Of a stretch of DNA of 64,000 nt, positions 9,135 through 18,207 are shown piece after piece. Numbering within the stretch: the stretch's first letter is position 1; each line of letters starts with the position of its first letter. Source of the stretch: Rufibacter immobilis (GTDB taxonomy: Bacteria > Bacteroidota > Bacteroidia > Cytophagales > Hymenobacteraceae); NCBI RefSeq assembly GCF_003721565.1, contig NZ_RJJE01000009.1, positions 682,001-746,000 on the forward strand, read 5' to 3'. The notes beneath the pieces are model-generated. The model ran no database searches. It had not been told where the DNA came from and saw nothing but the letters and a program-made list of their open reading frames with translations. The translations under genes were made by a program, and so were the position numbers.

Positions 9135-10784
9135 ATGGCTACACCCAGATTCTTCAAAGTGAGCGGTAACATCATAGATGTCCTACGGCAGGAAATCTAC
9201 TCAGGCACCCTGGAAATCGCGGATGGGCATATTTCACGCGTTGTGCGGGAGCCTGTGGCCGAAACACAGTACCTGCTGCCGGGGTTCATAGACGCACACG
9301 TACACGTGGAAAGCTCCATGCTGGTGCCTTCTGAGTTTGCCCGCCTGGCCGTGCCGCACGGCACCGTGGCCACCGTCTCAGACCCGCACGAGATTGGCAA
9401 CGTGCTTGGGCTCAAAGGTGTGGAGTATATGCTGGAGAACGGCCGGAAAGTGCCTTTCAAATTCTACTTCGGGGCCCCTTCCTGCGTACCGGCCACTCCT
9501 TTTGAGACGGCCGGGGCCGAAATCACCCCTGAAGACATTGAGGAGCTGTTCCTGAAACCGGAGGTGAAATACCTGGCCGAGATGATGAACTGGCCCGGCG
9601 TCCTGAACCAGGATGAACTGGTGATGCGCAAAATCACCCTCGCCCAAAAGTTTGACAAGCAGATAGACGGCCACGCCCCCGGCCTCCGCGGCCAGGAAGC
9701 CCAGGCTTACGCCGCCGCCGGCATGACCACCGACCACGAATGTTTCACCGCCGATGAGGCCCGCGACAAACTGGCCGCCTGCATGAAGATCCTGATCCGG
9801 GAGGGGAGCGCTGCCAAAAACTTTGAGGCCCTCATAGAATTACTGGCCGAGCACCCCGACAAGATCATGTTCTGCTCAGATGACAAACACCCAGACAACC
9901 TGGTGGAAAGTCACATCAATGAGCTGGTGAAACGTGCGCTGGCCAAAGGGCATGACCTGTTCCACGTGCTACAGGCCGCCTGCGTCAACCCCGTGCAGCA
10001 TTATAGATTGGAAGTAGGCCTGCTCCAAGAAAAAGACCCCGCCGATTTTATCGTGGTTGACAATCTGGAAGATTTTACGGTCCTGAGAACCTACATTGAC
10101 GGGCAACTGGTGGCGGAGAACGGGCAAAGCAAGATTGCCTTCACCCCAAGTGACGTTATCAACAATTTCCAGGCGGAGCCTAAGACCGTGGCGCAGTTCA
10201 AATTACCGGCCCAGCATGCCACAAAAATACGCGTGATTGAACCTTATGACGGCCAACTAATTACCGGCGAGCTGTTTCTAGACCCAAAGGTGGAAGACGG
10301 CAACTTAGTCAGTGATGTGGCGCAGGATGTCCTGAAGATGACGGTAGTGAACCGCTACCAGAACACGGAGCCGGCCATTGCCTTCATCAAGAACTTCGGG
10401 CTGAAACGGGGGGCTATTGCTTCCAGCGTGGGGCATGACTCGCATAACATCATCGCCGTAGGCTGCGACGATGAAAGCCTGTGCCGCGCCGTGAACCTGC
10501 TCATTGCCGCCAAGGGCGGTATCTCTGCGGTAGACGGTGCCCGAGAAGAAGTGCTTCCGTTACCCGTGGCGGGCATCATGTCAGGTCAGGATGGCTATTG
10601 GGTGGCCCAGCAGTACAGCCAGCTAGACCGCGCCGCTAAAGAATTGGGCAGCACGCTCACCTCTCCCTTCATGACGCTCTCTTTTATGGCGCTGCTGGTG
10701 ATTCCGGCCCTCAAGCTCTCAGACAAAGGTCTGTTTGACGGGCAGCACTTCCGGTTTGCAGACGTCACCAGTGCGGAGAAATAA
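9135..10784 (+). CDS. ade: adenine deaminase
   Basis: A 549-residue amidohydrolase-superfamily enzyme that deaminates adenine to hypoxanthine for purine salvage. The metal-binding [13 protein letters not shown] (about 53-65), [33 protein letters not shown] and the C-terminal domain with [12 protein letters not shown] and [10 protein letters not shown] are all adenine deaminase signatures. Length is normal (E. coli Ade 588, B. subtilis 577). Cytoplasmic. It stands alone, with repeat copies just upstream of the start and just downstream of the stop. Confidence 0.95.
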   Translation: MATPRFFKVSGNIIDVLRQEIYSGTLEIADGHISRVVREPVAETQYLLPGFIDAHVHVESSMLVPSEFARLAVPHGTVATVSDPHEIGNVLGLKGVEYMLENGRKVPFKFYFGAPSCVPATPFETAGAEITPEDIEELFLKPEVKYLAEMMNWPGVLNQDELVMRKITLAQKFDKQIDGHAPGLRGQEAQAYAAAGMTTDHECFTADEARDKLAACMKILIREGSAAKNFEALIELLAEHPDKIMFCSDDKHPDNLVESHINELVKRALAKGHDLFHVLQAACVNPVQHYRLEVGLLQEKDPADFIVVDNLEDFTVLRTYIDGQLVAENGQSKIAFTPSDVINNFQAEPKTVAQFKLPAQHATKIRVIEPYDGQLITGELFLDPKVEDGNLVSDVAQDVLKMTVVNRYQNTEPAIAFIKNFGLKRGAIASSVGHDSHNIIAVGCDDESLCRAVNLLIAAKGGISAVDGAREEVLPLPVAGIMSGQDGYWVAQQYSQLDRAAKELGSTLTSPFMTLSFMALLVIPALKLSDKGLFDGQHFRFADVTSAEK

Positions 10785-10817
10785 CCATCTGTAAATTTCA
10801 GGACAGCAATTGTGCTT

Positions 10818-10862
10818 TTGCGTTTAGCGGCCGTTTTTTGAAAAAGAGGCCCTAAACGCAAA
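10818..10862. repeat. intergenic palindromic repeat, copy 4
   Basis: TTGCGTTTAGCGGCC and GGCCCTAAACGCAA frame a T-run/A-run centre, with a few mismatches. It lies 33 bp after the ade stop and could terminate it. Confidence 0.85.
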
Positions 10863-11059
10863 CGCTACCTTCGCTCAGGTCCGCTTTTCCCTATTGAGGA
10901 GGAACCGCAGCAACTATTCCCGTGGAAGACAGTAAGCATTAAGACGCCCCTGCCTCTCCCCTGGCGCACACTTTGCCTTTTGAGAGACTTTTAAAATACT
11001 TTATTGTCAATCTACTTACTTCAATACCGGCTCTGCCCTACCCATACCAACAGGAAAAC

Positions 11060-11896
11060 TTGCTAACAGAGATACTACTTTTTATAGTCGGGATTGTGGT
11101 GAGCACCTTTGGTACCCTCATCGGTTTTGGGGGCGGGGTATTCATGGTACCAATCCTGATCATCCTGTTTCAGTTTCCCATTGAATTGGCCATTGGCACC
11201 GCCATGACCGCCCTGCTGCCGGCGGCGCTAGTCTCCTCCTTTTTTAATTTCAGGGAGAAAAGCATTGATTATGTGGTGGCTTCCCTCCTGCAGTTCCCCG
11301 CCATGGTAGGAACCGTGATTGGGGCTTTTCTGGTAGCCTATACCCCGGTTCTGCAAATGCAGATCCTGTTCTCGGTGTTTGTGCTGGCGGTGGGAGTTTA
11401 CATGCTGGGCACTTATAAACAGGAGCAAAAACGCCAGCGGGGCATGATGTACCGCCTCAACCGGATGCCTACCTCCTTCATCAGGAAGAACCACCCGAAG
11501 CACCTGGCCTACCGATTGAATGGGGGCCTGATGGCTCTTTTCGGATTGTGCACGGGCACCATGGCGGGATTGTTCGGGATTGGCGGCGGCTTTCTACAGA
11601 CTCCCATCATGATCAGGGCCTTCAGAATTCCGTCCCAGATTGCCATCTCCACTTCGCTCTTCATACTGGTGATCACGAGCCTTTCCGGAATTTCCTCCCA
11701 CTACTGGCTGGGGCATATCAACTGGGACAAGAGCCTGCCGCTTATGCTGGCCTTTGCCATTGGCGCCTTACTGGGGAAAGCAGTCCGAAGCCGCAATAAC
11801 GCCACGCAGCAATCCTCTGAACGATTGATTGGCATTGGCCTGGTGCTGGCGGGCATGAGCGTGATGGTGCACATCTTCCTGAAGTACGACTTCTGA
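11060..11896 (+). CDS. sulfite exporter TauE/SafE family membrane permease
   Basis: A polytopic inner-membrane protein of the TauE/SafE family (exporters of sulfite, sulfoacetate or other organosulfur anions; some may be importers). Two homologous halves carry the family glycine motifs GTLIGFGGGVFMVPI near the start and GLFGIGGGFLQTPIMI near residue 170, with about eight predicted helices. The open frame begins at TTG 10973, but the 29 extra residues are unlike the family. The TTG at 11060, preceded by AGGAAA, gives the normal N-terminus TEILLFIVGIVVSTFGT, so I use it (278 residues). The substrate is not predictable. Confidence 0.85.
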   Translation: MLTEILLFIVGIVVSTFGTLIGFGGGVFMVPILIILFQFPIELAIGTAMTALLPAALVSSFFNFREKSIDYVVASLLQFPAMVGTVIGAFLVAYTPVLQMQILFSVFVLAVGVYMLGTYKQEQKRQRGMMYRLNRMPTSFIRKNHPKHLAYRLNGGLMALFGLCTGTMAGLFGIGGGFLQTPIMIRAFRIPSQIAISTSLFILVITSLSGISSHYWLGHINWDKSLPLMLAFAIGALLGKAVRSRNNATQQSSERLIGIGLVLAGMSVMVHIFLKYDF

Positions 11897-11917
11897 TCGC
11901 GCATAGCACTGGCAAGT

Positions 11918-11983
11918 AAAAAGACCAGGGGCGTTTAGGGGCTGTTTTTGGAAAAACAGCCCCTAAACGCCCCTGATCTTTTT
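11918..11983. terminator. palindromic repeat copy 5 acting as bidirectional terminator
   Basis: The repeat core (GGGCGTTTAGGGG to CCCCTAAACGCCC, centre GG) is extended by AAAAAGACCAG and CTGATCTTTTT. This makes a stem of about 30 bp with A and T tracts at either end. It sits between the convergent TauE and response regulator genes, the expected place for a bidirectional terminator. Confidence 0.85.
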
Positions 11984-12031
11984 CAATCAAGCTTGCTCCT
12001 CCTTTCTGGAGGAAGAACAAGCCTTGTTTGC

Positions 12032-12448
12032 TTAAAAATACATATCCAGCAACTGCTGCACCTTCTCTGTGGTGAGTGGTTTGGTGAGGTAGGCAATGTT
12101 GCTGGCGGCGGCGCGCTCGGTGTCCTGGTTGTGTTCTGAGGTGGTAAGCAACGCCAGCACCACGTCTTTGCGAAAGTCTTCGTTCAGTTTCTCAAACAAG
12201 GCCAGGAACTCAAATCCATCCATCACCGGCATGTTAATATCCAGTAGAATGAGCGCTGGCTTGAAATATTCTGGCGCATTAGTGTCATAGTGGTTCTGGC
12301 TAACGCTGTAGAGGTAGTCAAAAGCCTGTTTCCCGTTCCGGAACTCTCTGATCTTCTCCGTTACCTGCATTCTGGTGAGAAGGCGGTTGTTGAGAAAATT
12401 GTTTGTATCGTCGTCGTCAATGAGCAAAATGCCCTCTAATTTTTTCAT
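12032..12448 (-). CDS. single-domain response regulator (CheY/Rcp1-like)
   Basis: A 138-residue stand-alone receiver domain without an output domain. The acidic pocket is in ILLIDDDDTNN (residues 8-18), the phospho-acceptor Asp in ALILLDINMPVMDGFEF, the Thr/Ser in LLTTSE and the conserved Lys in YLTKPL. All key residues are present, so it should be phosphorylatable. Its ATG overlaps the stop of the upstream kinase gene by four bases (12445-12448), so the pair is one transcription and translation unit. The domain type resembles Rcp1-like regulators next to cyanobacterial and Cytophagales sensor kinases. Confidence 0.92.
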   Translation of the reverse strand: MKKLEGILLIDDDDTNNFLNNRLLTRMQVTEKIREFRNGKQAFDYLYSVSQNHYDTNAPEYFKPALILLDINMPVMDGFEFLALFEKLNEDFRKDVVLALLTTSEHNQDTERAAASNIAYLTKPLTTEKVQQLLDMYF

Positions 12449-13728
12449 ACCCGTTCTCCGGTGTCTTGATCATGGTTCACAAAGTACAGCAGAAAAGTAG
12501 TGCCTTCCCCTAAGGTGCTCTCTACCTCTACCTTGCCACGATTGTTGTCCATGATGCGTTTAATAATATAAAGTCCCACACCGCTGCCCTCCACGTGGTC
12601 ATGGAACCGCCGGAACAGCGAAAACAAATGCTGCCCGTACTGGCTCAGGTCCATGCCTATGCCGTTGTCCTGCACTTTCAAAACAAGGGATTTTGCCTGA
12701 AGCTCAGATGAGAGCGAAATGCGCAGCGGCCGCTGAGGCTCACGGTATTTGATTGAATTTGAAATGAGATTGCGGAGCAGGCTATAGAGGTTATCCCTGG
12801 AAAGGAAAACTTCCGGCGCAGCCGAGAAATCGGTCTCCAGCGAAACATCTGTGTCCCAATTCACCTCCGGCATTCTCCCTTTCACCTCTTCTAACACCTG
12901 GGCAAAGGAAATCATTCCCAACTGCCCGGGGTCTACCGGCTTCTGGATACGGCTCACCTCGGCCAGGTTGTTCAGCTTACGGTGAATACTGGACACAGAA
13001 TCATCTAACCGGGCGAATAAGTGGTTGAGTTCTTGGTGGTGCGGCGGAAGCTCTTCCCTAATGGCCTCTACCAGTCCGCTCACATTCAGCACGGGCCCTT
13101 TCAGGTCGCGGGAAGCGTAGTAGACAAAATCATCCAGATCTGCGTTTTTCTTGACGAGCTCGTAGTTCTTGAAGATCAGCTGTTTTTCTGCGCTTTTGCG
13201 GTTCTCTACCTCACGCTCCAGTTCGCGGTTGGCGGCAACCAGCTGGGCACTTCGGTCATGCACCCGCTGCTCCAGCTCCTGCTGGTGTTCGCGAAGCGCT
13301 ATCTGGGCTCTCTCTTTTTCCTCTATCTGTTCCCGCAAGCGGGCGTTTGTCATTTCAAGCTGCCGTTGGCTGGGAATAGCCAATAAACCTGGTATGGCTT
13401 TGAACAACAGAATGGCGGCCCCCAGCGCCACTACGCCATAAAATAACCGGAGCAAAAGCTGTAACTCACCAGAGATGTTATCTCCCAAAAAGCTGAGCAG
13501 GTGCACGCCTGCTCCCATCAAGGCGATGATCCCCAACAGAACGGTGATGAGCCTCCGCTCCTTGTCATCACGTTTCATGGCCAGATAAAACAGCGCCCCC
13601 GCCCCTAACAAGTAAGCGGTGACCACCAGTAGTTCTCCTACCAGCATCAGGCTCTGCAACCCAGAAATCTCCCCGGCATCACCGGCAGAGGTACGGAAAG
13701 GAATCTGAAAGAGTAGTGGTACTATCAT
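12445..13728 (-). CDS. membrane sensor histidine kinase-like protein with H-box His replaced by Arg
   Basis: I use the ATG at 13728 (427 residues); a longer frame exists only from a TTG at 13830. Three or four membrane helices (about 20-110) are followed by IPSQRQLEMTNARLREQIEEKERAQ, a coiled coil (about 130-195), the dimerisation/H-box region and an intact ATPase domain: N-box NLISNSIKYR, G1 DNGIGMD, G2 GSGVGLYIIKRIMD. The H-box reads YYASRDLKGPV, with Arg (CGC, 13108-13110, about residue 207) where kinases have His (SHDL). The membrane part resembles the ethylene-receptor-like sensor type, but the Cys of the usual ACGTTH copper motif is not seen (MGAGVH). It may be a pseudokinase, or act as a phosphatase or scaffold for the adjacent regulator. 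Confidence 0.85.
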   Translation of the reverse strand: MIVPLLFQIPFRTSAGDAGEISGLQSLMLVGELLVVTAYLLGAGALFYLAMKRDDKERRLITVLLGIIALMGAGVHLLSFLGDNISGELQLLLRLFYGVVALGAAILLFKAIPGLLAIPSQRQLEMTNARLREQIEEKERAQIALREHQQELEQRVHDRSAQLVAANRELEREVENRKSAEKQLIFKNYELVKKNADLDDFVYYASRDLKGPVLNVSGLVEAIREELPPHHQELNHLFARLDDSVSSIHRKLNNLAEVSRIQKPVDPGQLGMISFAQVLEEVKGRMPEVNWDTDVSLETDFSAAPEVFLSRDNLYSLLRNLISNSIKYREPQRPLRISLSSELQAKSLVLKVQDNGIGMDLSQYGQHLFSLFRRFHDHVEGSGVGLYIIKRIMDNNRGKVEVESTLGEGTTFLLYFVNHDQDTGERV

Positions 13729-13833
13729 CTTGTAACGCTCAATCTGCTTAAAACGACCATCGGTTTGTAAAGTTACCCGCCTCAAAACCCTTCCAGACAC
13801 AATAAACTCATCTTCAGACGGATGATTCAACTA

Positions 13834-13902
13834 AAACGGCCACCTGCTCTAAGCGCAAGTGGCCGTTTAGGGGCTGTTTTTCCAAAAACGAGCCAAAAAC
13901 AG
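13834..13902 (-). repeat. intergenic repeat, copy 6 (asymmetric) with an adjoining hairpin
   Basis: Read on the minus strand, 13902-13861 is an asymmetric copy: CTGTTTTTGGCTCG, then TTTTTGGAAAAACAG, then CCCCTAAACGGCC. Its conserved end also forms a second hairpin with AAACGGCCAC at 13834-13843 (pairing with 13859-13868). It follows the cysteine synthase stop (13907) and may terminate that gene. Confidence 0.8.
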
Positions 13903-13906
13903 AAAA

Positions 13907-14887
13907 TTAGTCTAGGTAACCTTGGGTCCGCATCCAGTCATCGTTGTAGATCTTGGCCAGGTAGCGGGTGCCGTGGTCAGGCAGAACAATCACTAGGGTA
14001 TCGTGCTCCGTGAGATGCTCCTTGGCGTACTCCAGGGCGCCGTGCACCGCCGAACCGCTGGACCAGCCCACAAACAGACCTTCCTCTTTGGCCAAGCGGC
14101 GGGTCATGATGGCCCCATCTTTATCAGTTACCTTAATGAAGGTATCAATAAGGTCGAAATTCACGTTTTTAGGCAAGATGTCTTCCCCAATACCCTCCGT
14201 GGCGTAAGGATAGATTTCCTCTTCGTCAAAGATGCCGGTCTCCTTGTATTTCTTGAACACGGAGCCGTAGGTGTCAATGCCTACTGCCTTGAGGTCTGGG
14301 TTTTGCTCTTTGAGGTATTTTGAGATCCCGCAGATGGTTCCTCCGGTACCTACCCCAGCGGCAAAACAGGTAATCTTTCCATCTGTCTGTTTCCAGATCT
14401 CGGGTCCGCTGGTGTCATAGTGGGCCGCGGAGTTGGAAAGGTTGTCGTACTGGTTGGGGTAGAACGAGTTGGGGATTTCCTGGTTCAGGCGCTTGGCTAC
14501 CGAGTAATAGGAATCCGGATGCTCGGGGGCCACGTTGGTAGGGCAAACCATCACCTCGGCACCCACCGCTTTGAGAATGTCTATCTTCTCTTTGCTCTGC
14601 TTGTCAGACATGGTGAAGATGCACTTGTACCCTTTGGCAATGGCGGCCAGGGCCAATCCCATCCCCGTGTTACCGGACGTTCCCTCTATGATGGTGCCAC
14701 CCGGCTTAAGAATACCCGCTTTCTCAGCGTCTTCAATCATGCGCAGGGCCATCCGGTCCTTTACAGAGTTGCCGGGGTTAAAGTATTCTACTTTGGCCAG
14801 CACCGTGGCTTTTACGCCATCTGTCACGCGGTTGAGTTTTACCAGCGGGGTATTGCCAATGGCCTCAATGATATTATTGATATACAT
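13907..14887 (-). CDS. PLP-dependent cysteine synthase / cystathionine beta-synthase family enzyme
   Basis: A 326-residue fold-type II PLP enzyme. The PLP lysine is in FNPGNSVKDRMA (Lys43), the phosphate/substrate loop is GTSGNTGMGLA near 70, and the glycine loop is GVGTGGTICG near 178. There are no C-terminal CBS domains. The sequence is closer to the cystathionine beta-synthase/OAS-dependent CBS branch than to CysK, so it may make cysteine from O-acetylserine or cystathionine from serine plus homocysteine; sequence alone does not settle this. Cytoplasmic. A TACCTTTG -7-type box (14927-14934, minus strand) lies about 40 bases upstream of the ATG. Apparently monocistronic. Confidence 0.88.
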   Translation of the reverse strand: MYINNIIEAIGNTPLVKLNRVTDGVKATVLAKVEYFNPGNSVKDRMALRMIEDAEKAGILKPGGTIIEGTSGNTGMGLALAAIAKGYKCIFTMSDKQSKEKIDILKAVGAEVMVCPTNVAPEHPDSYYSVAKRLNQEIPNSFYPNQYDNLSNSAAHYDTSGPEIWKQTDGKITCFAAGVGTGGTICGISKYLKEQNPDLKAVGIDTYGSVFKKYKETGIFDEEEIYPYATEGIGEDILPKNVNFDLIDTFIKVTDKDGAIMTRRLAKEEGLFVGWSSGSAVHGALEYAKEHLTEHDTLVIVLPDHGTRYLAKIYNDDWMRTQGYLD

Positions 14888-14974
14888 AGGTTATCTCTTG
14901 TGTGTTTGACTCCTTAGAATCAGGCACAAAGGTAGCCAAAAATTTTAAGACCTCCCGATTCCCCCTGTATCTGC

Positions 14975-15664
14975 TTACCACCTAGGGTCATAGAAACTGG
15001 TGGTGTCTCTGAAGAAGCGGTTGTACCGCAGCCGGGCCTGCCGGATGGAGTCTTGCCTGATGATGAGCCGTTCGGCGGCCTTTTGCCGTTCCCGCTCTTC
15101 CATGAGCTTTGCCACACGGCTGCGCTGCCGCCCTTCTTTGGAGAACTGCTCATACAGGAAACTGAGGGGGCTGGAGAACACATCTGGCGGACTAGGTACG
15201 CTGGGTGGAATGATAATGCGGGGCACCGTGGCGTTCATTCTGGGTTTGGGCGGCGCGGGGCGCGGCTTCATGTTCCGCAGCACGCGGTCCACTTTCTCCG
15301 GCGAGGCCGGCGACACTTTCACCTCCCGCAGTTGCACGCTCTCTTCTTTGAGCAGCACGTTTACCCGCAGTTCTGTGACACTGCGCAAGGCAGGCACGTA
15401 ATATTTCTGCTGAAACCCCAGCGCCCTGAACACCAGCGTATCTGTAGACGGCATCTTAATCCTGAAACTGCCCTGCGCGTCTGTGGCCAGGCCCTGCCCC
15501 GTGCTCTTCTGGTAAACCGATACTCCCGCAATTGGTTTTTTAGTGTCTTCGCGCAGCACCTGCCCACTTACCCATACGTGATGGACCGTTACCTGCGCCA
15601 AAGACTCTTGCCAAACCAGCAGAGCAACTACCAAAAAGAATATAAAGCAGAAACGCTTACTCAT
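14975..15664 (-). CDS. secreted carboxypeptidase-like regulatory domain protein
   Basis: A 229-residue exported protein. Signal peptide MSKRFCFIFFLVVALLVWQE.. ending near SLAQ is followed by one CarboxypepD_reg-like beta-sandwich (about 32-115: VSGQVLREDTKKPIAGVSVY, ATDAQGSFRIKMPS, LVFRALGFQQKYY). This is the domain usually found as the plug-proximal N-terminus of SusC proteins, here on its own. The remainder is Pro-rich (about 125-165) and then a highly charged Arg/Glu helix (about 170-225). Its role is unknown; similar stand-alone proteins occur widely in Bacteroidota. It lies downstream of a terminator following the repeat lipoprotein. Confidence 0.75.
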   Translation of the reverse strand: MSKRFCFIFFLVVALLVWQESLAQVTVHHVWVSGQVLREDTKKPIAGVSVYQKSTGQGLATDAQGSFRIKMPSTDTLVFRALGFQQKYYVPALRSVTELRVNVLLKEESVQLREVKVSPASPEKVDRVLRNMKPRPAPPKPRMNATVPRIIIPPSVPSPPDVFSSPLSFLYEQFSKEGRQRSRVAKLMEERERQKAAERLIIRQDSIRQARLRYNRFFRDTTSFYDPRW

Positions 15665-15695
15665 AGAAAACAGAAGGGGCAGAAAAGGCCATGAA

Positions 15696-15726
15696 AAAGG
15701 CTTGCCTTTCTTACGGGCAAGCCTTT
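15696..15726 (-). terminator. terminator after the repeat lipoprotein gene
   Basis: An 11-bp perfect stem AAAGGCTTGCC/GGCAAGCCTTT with a 9-base loop, flanked by A and T tracts, 20 bp past the stop of the minus-strand gene ending at 15747. Confidence 0.8.
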
Positions 15727-15746
15727 CAAAGATAGTTAGAGAACGG

Positions 15747-16556
15747 TTAGTTCTCCAGTTTTATTTTAGTGTCGCCTGACTTGTATTTCACTTCGTTGCT
15801 CTCCCGTTTCAGTTTGGCATCTTCGGTCTTGATTTTAGACTCGTCTCCGTCGCGCTTCACTTTGGTATCACCGGCTTTTAGTTTCGCCTCATCGCCGTCT
15901 CTCTTTACCTTGGTTTCACCAGCTTTCAGTTTGGCCTCGTCACCGTCTACTTTTAATTTAGAACCGTCCTGGGCCTTGTATTTGGCTTCTGAACCGTAGT
16001 ATTTTTGGCGGTTAGCCTCATACATCTTAAACTGCTGCGGGGTCAGGAATCCTTTGATCTCGGTGTCTACGTTAGAGTTGATGGACTCCATTTCCTCATA
16101 GTACTGGGTGGGATAATCACTGGGGTAACCGGTTACCTGCATGGTGCTTTGCATGGCCGCGCCGCTGTCCATCATGGAACCGCCCTCAGTAGACAAGTCT
16201 TCACTCATGTCGCTGCTACTGTCTGCGGCCATCCCCGCGCTGTTGTTGGTGCTGCTGAACCGGGTTTCCAGTTCATCCATCTGGCGGGCGCGGTTGTACA
16301 TCACCGTACGGATGCGGGCCTGGGTGGCCTCATCCAGACTTAGGTCCTGCGAGATCTGGGAAGACATGCGGTTCACTCTGTCGCGTGATTCTGCCTCGTA
16401 GTTGAAGGAGGTGGTGCTGTCACTGGTTTCGCCGGCGGCATTATCTGGGGTACTGCTATCGTTTTCCTGTGTTTCAGTGGAAGTGCCGGCATCTTCACGA
16501 CATGCGGAAAAAGCCAAGGCTCCTGCCGCCATCATCATTAACATCTGCTTTTTCAT
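15747..16556 (-). CDS. lipoprotein with C-terminal 16-residue tandem repeats (hypothetical)
   Basis: From the ATG at 16556 (269 residues) the product begins MKKQMLMMMAAGALAFSAC, a clear lipoprotein signal; a longer frame upstream has no support. A Ser/Thr/Glu-rich linker is followed by a helical middle: LSLDEATQARIRTVMYNRARQ and later YYEEMESINSNVDTEIKGFL, TPQQFKMYEANRQKYYG. This looks like the Spy/LTXXQ-type pattern of periplasmic helical proteins. The C-terminus (about 195-269) is about 4.5 copies of a 16-residue unit of the type KLKAGETKVKRDGDEA, with alternating basic and acidic stretches. Function unknown; it probably faces the periplasm. Confidence 0.75.
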   Translation of the reverse strand: MKKQMLMMMAAGALAFSACREDAGTSTETQENDSSTPDNAAGETSDSTTSFNYEAESRDRVNRMSSQISQDLSLDEATQARIRTVMYNRARQMDELETRFSSTNNSAGMAADSSSDMSEDLSTEGGSMMDSGAAMQSTMQVTGYPSDYPTQYYEEMESINSNVDTEIKGFLTPQQFKMYEANRQKYYGSEAKYKAQDGSKLKVDGDEAKLKAGETKVKRDGDEAKLKAGDTKVKRDGDESKIKTEDAKLKRESNEVKYKSGDTKIKLEN

Positions 16557-16707
16557 AGTATTCTTCTTTTGTTGGAACATTGACGCCAAGAGTATCAGCT
16601 TGTTCCCGCATTTGTACGCAGACGCAAAAGGCAGGTTATAGATCAATTGCATTTAACTAATACCAACCAAAATTCATCAATAGCCACAAAAACAACCTCA
16701 CCAGCAT

Positions 16708-16757
16708 AAAATCCTATTTAGGGGCTGTTTTTCGAAAAACAGCCCCTAAACAGGATT
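16708..16757. repeat. intergenic palindromic repeat, copy 7
   Basis: Nearly perfect: AAATCCTATTTAGGGGCTG and CAGCCCCTAAACAGGATTT around TTTTTCGAAAAA. It lies between the phosphoesterase stop and the lipoprotein gene, both minus strand, and is a plausible terminator. Confidence 0.88.
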
Positions 16758-16817
16758 TGTACTTAACCCAAAATACTTAGAGATGTTTTTTTATGACGGC
16801 CGGATTTCAACTGGCAG

Positions 16818-18047
16818 TTATCCTCTCCTGAACTCAAACACGGTGATTTCTGGCAGGAACCCCACCCGGCCATGATAGCCTAAGAAACCGAGCCCCACAT
16901 TCACGTACAGATACTGCCGTCCTTTCCGGTACAGGCCTGCCCACTGTTTGTATACGTACTGCACCGGGCTCCACTTAAAACCGGGGATGTTTACCCCAAA
17001 CTGCATGCCATGCGTGTGGCCAGACAGCGTAAGGTCAATGTCTTGGTAATGGGTATTCACCTCCCCGTCCCAGTGCGAGGGATCATGGGAGAGAAGCACT
17101 TTAAACGGCAACTCCTCTGTACCTGCATAGGCCCGTGAGAGGCTCCCGTACCGCGGAAAGTTCATGCGGGTGCTCCAGTTCTCTACACCCAACAGCGCAA
17201 TCAGCTGCCCGTTCCGCTCCAGGACCCGGTGCTCATTTAGCAGCAGGTCCCAGCCGGCGCGGCGGTGGTGTTCTTTGAGGGTGTTCAGGTTGTGGATCTT
17301 CGCGTCACGGCTGGGCCATTCCACGTAATCGCCGTAGTCATGGTTGCCTAAGATGGAATACACCCCGCCGGGGGCCTTTATTTTGGCCAGGGTTGGCACA
17401 TACGGCTCCACCTCTGAAGCCACATTGTTCACAATGTCCCCGGTAAACACCACCACATCGGCGGCCTGTTTGTTGATGAGCGCCACAGCTTCCTCCAGCG
17501 GCTCCCCCGAATGGAAACTCCCCGAGTGCATGTCTGTGATCTGCAGCAGCTTGAATCCGTCAAAGGCCGCCGGCAGATTAGGAAACCGCAGCGTTACCCG
17601 CTTCACCTGGTACGAGTAGGCTCCCTTCACCATACCCCAGATCAAGGTCCCCAGCGGAATGGCTCCCATGAAGAGGGCCAGTTGGCTCATGAATTTGTGA
17701 CGCGAGAGGTTAAACTTAGGCTGCTCCGGCCCCCGCAGGGCATTAGACAGCCACTGCGTGAGCCGCACCAGGTCATCCAGGAACAGGAAGAGCACCACCA
17801 CCAGCTTGGAGATAAACAGAATGAACAGCACGTTGGCCACCTGCATGCGCACCGGGTTGGGTGCCGTGCCGCGGGTAAGCAGGGCCAGCAGCAAGGTACC
17901 CAGCGTGAAAAGACTAATACCCCAGTAAACGACGTATGCGGCCTTGCGGGCACCCGGCGCCCAAGCCGCCGCCACCGTCCTTACGGCCTGAAAAACATAG
18001 ATATCTATTAATAATACTAATATAAGCGTGATGATCAATCGGGTCAT
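16818..18047 (-). CDS. membrane-anchored metallophosphoesterase
   Basis: A 409-residue protein with about four N-terminal membrane helices (residues 1-140) and a calcineurin-like phosphoesterase domain (about 155-400). The two-metal site is intact: ITDMHSG, FTGDIVNNV, LGNHDYGDY, LLSHDPSHW and LSGHTHGMQFG. The architecture matches the YkuE/YaeI-like membrane phosphoesterases, some of which hydrolyse UDP-diacylglucosamine or other phospholipid-linked substrates; the substrate here is unknown. The gene starts at 18047 and is divergent from radC. Confidence 0.9.
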   Translation of the reverse strand: MTRLIITLILVLLIDIYVFQAVRTVAAAWAPGARKAAYVVYWGISLFTLGTLLLALLTRGTAPNPVRMQVANVLFILFISKLVVVLFLFLDDLVRLTQWLSNALRGPEQPKFNLSRHKFMSQLALFMGAIPLGTLIWGMVKGAYSYQVKRVTLRFPNLPAAFDGFKLLQITDMHSGSFHSGEPLEEAVALINKQAADVVVFTGDIVNNVASEVEPYVPTLAKIKAPGGVYSILGNHDYGDYVEWPSRDAKIHNLNTLKEHHRRAGWDLLLNEHRVLERNGQLIALLGVENWSTRMNFPRYGSLSRAYAGTEELPFKVLLSHDPSHWDGEVNTHYQDIDLTLSGHTHGMQFGVNIPGFKWSPVQYVYKQWAGLYRKGRQYLYVNVGLGFLGYHGRVGFLPEITVFEFRRG

Positions 18048-18170
18048 ATAAAGAGCAGGAATTATGAAGGCTGAACAAAGGCGACAAATGTATGTAGCAA
18101 CAACGAGTCATGTACGGGAAATTCCCTTACCCCGATGAACTATTTACCCAGGATTAAGCTTGTACAGACA

Positions 18171-18207
18171 ATTTTAGCCTAATTCCCAGAAAACAAGCTC
18201 TAAACGC
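18171..18207 (+). repeat. intergenic repeat, copy 8 (asymmetric), abutting radC start
   Basis: ATTTTAGCCTAATTCCCAGA followed by AAACAAGCTCTAAACGC ends exactly one base before the radC ATG. It matches the asymmetric subfamily (TTTTAAGGCTAATTC, AAAACnnGCnCTAAACGC), so radC would have this element as its whole proximal leader. Confidence 0.75.

Noticed and set aside
12445-13830. Longer histidine kinase start at TTG 13830
   Set aside because: The extra residues are hydrophilic and not family-like; ATG at 13728 gives the usual N-terminal helix arrangement.
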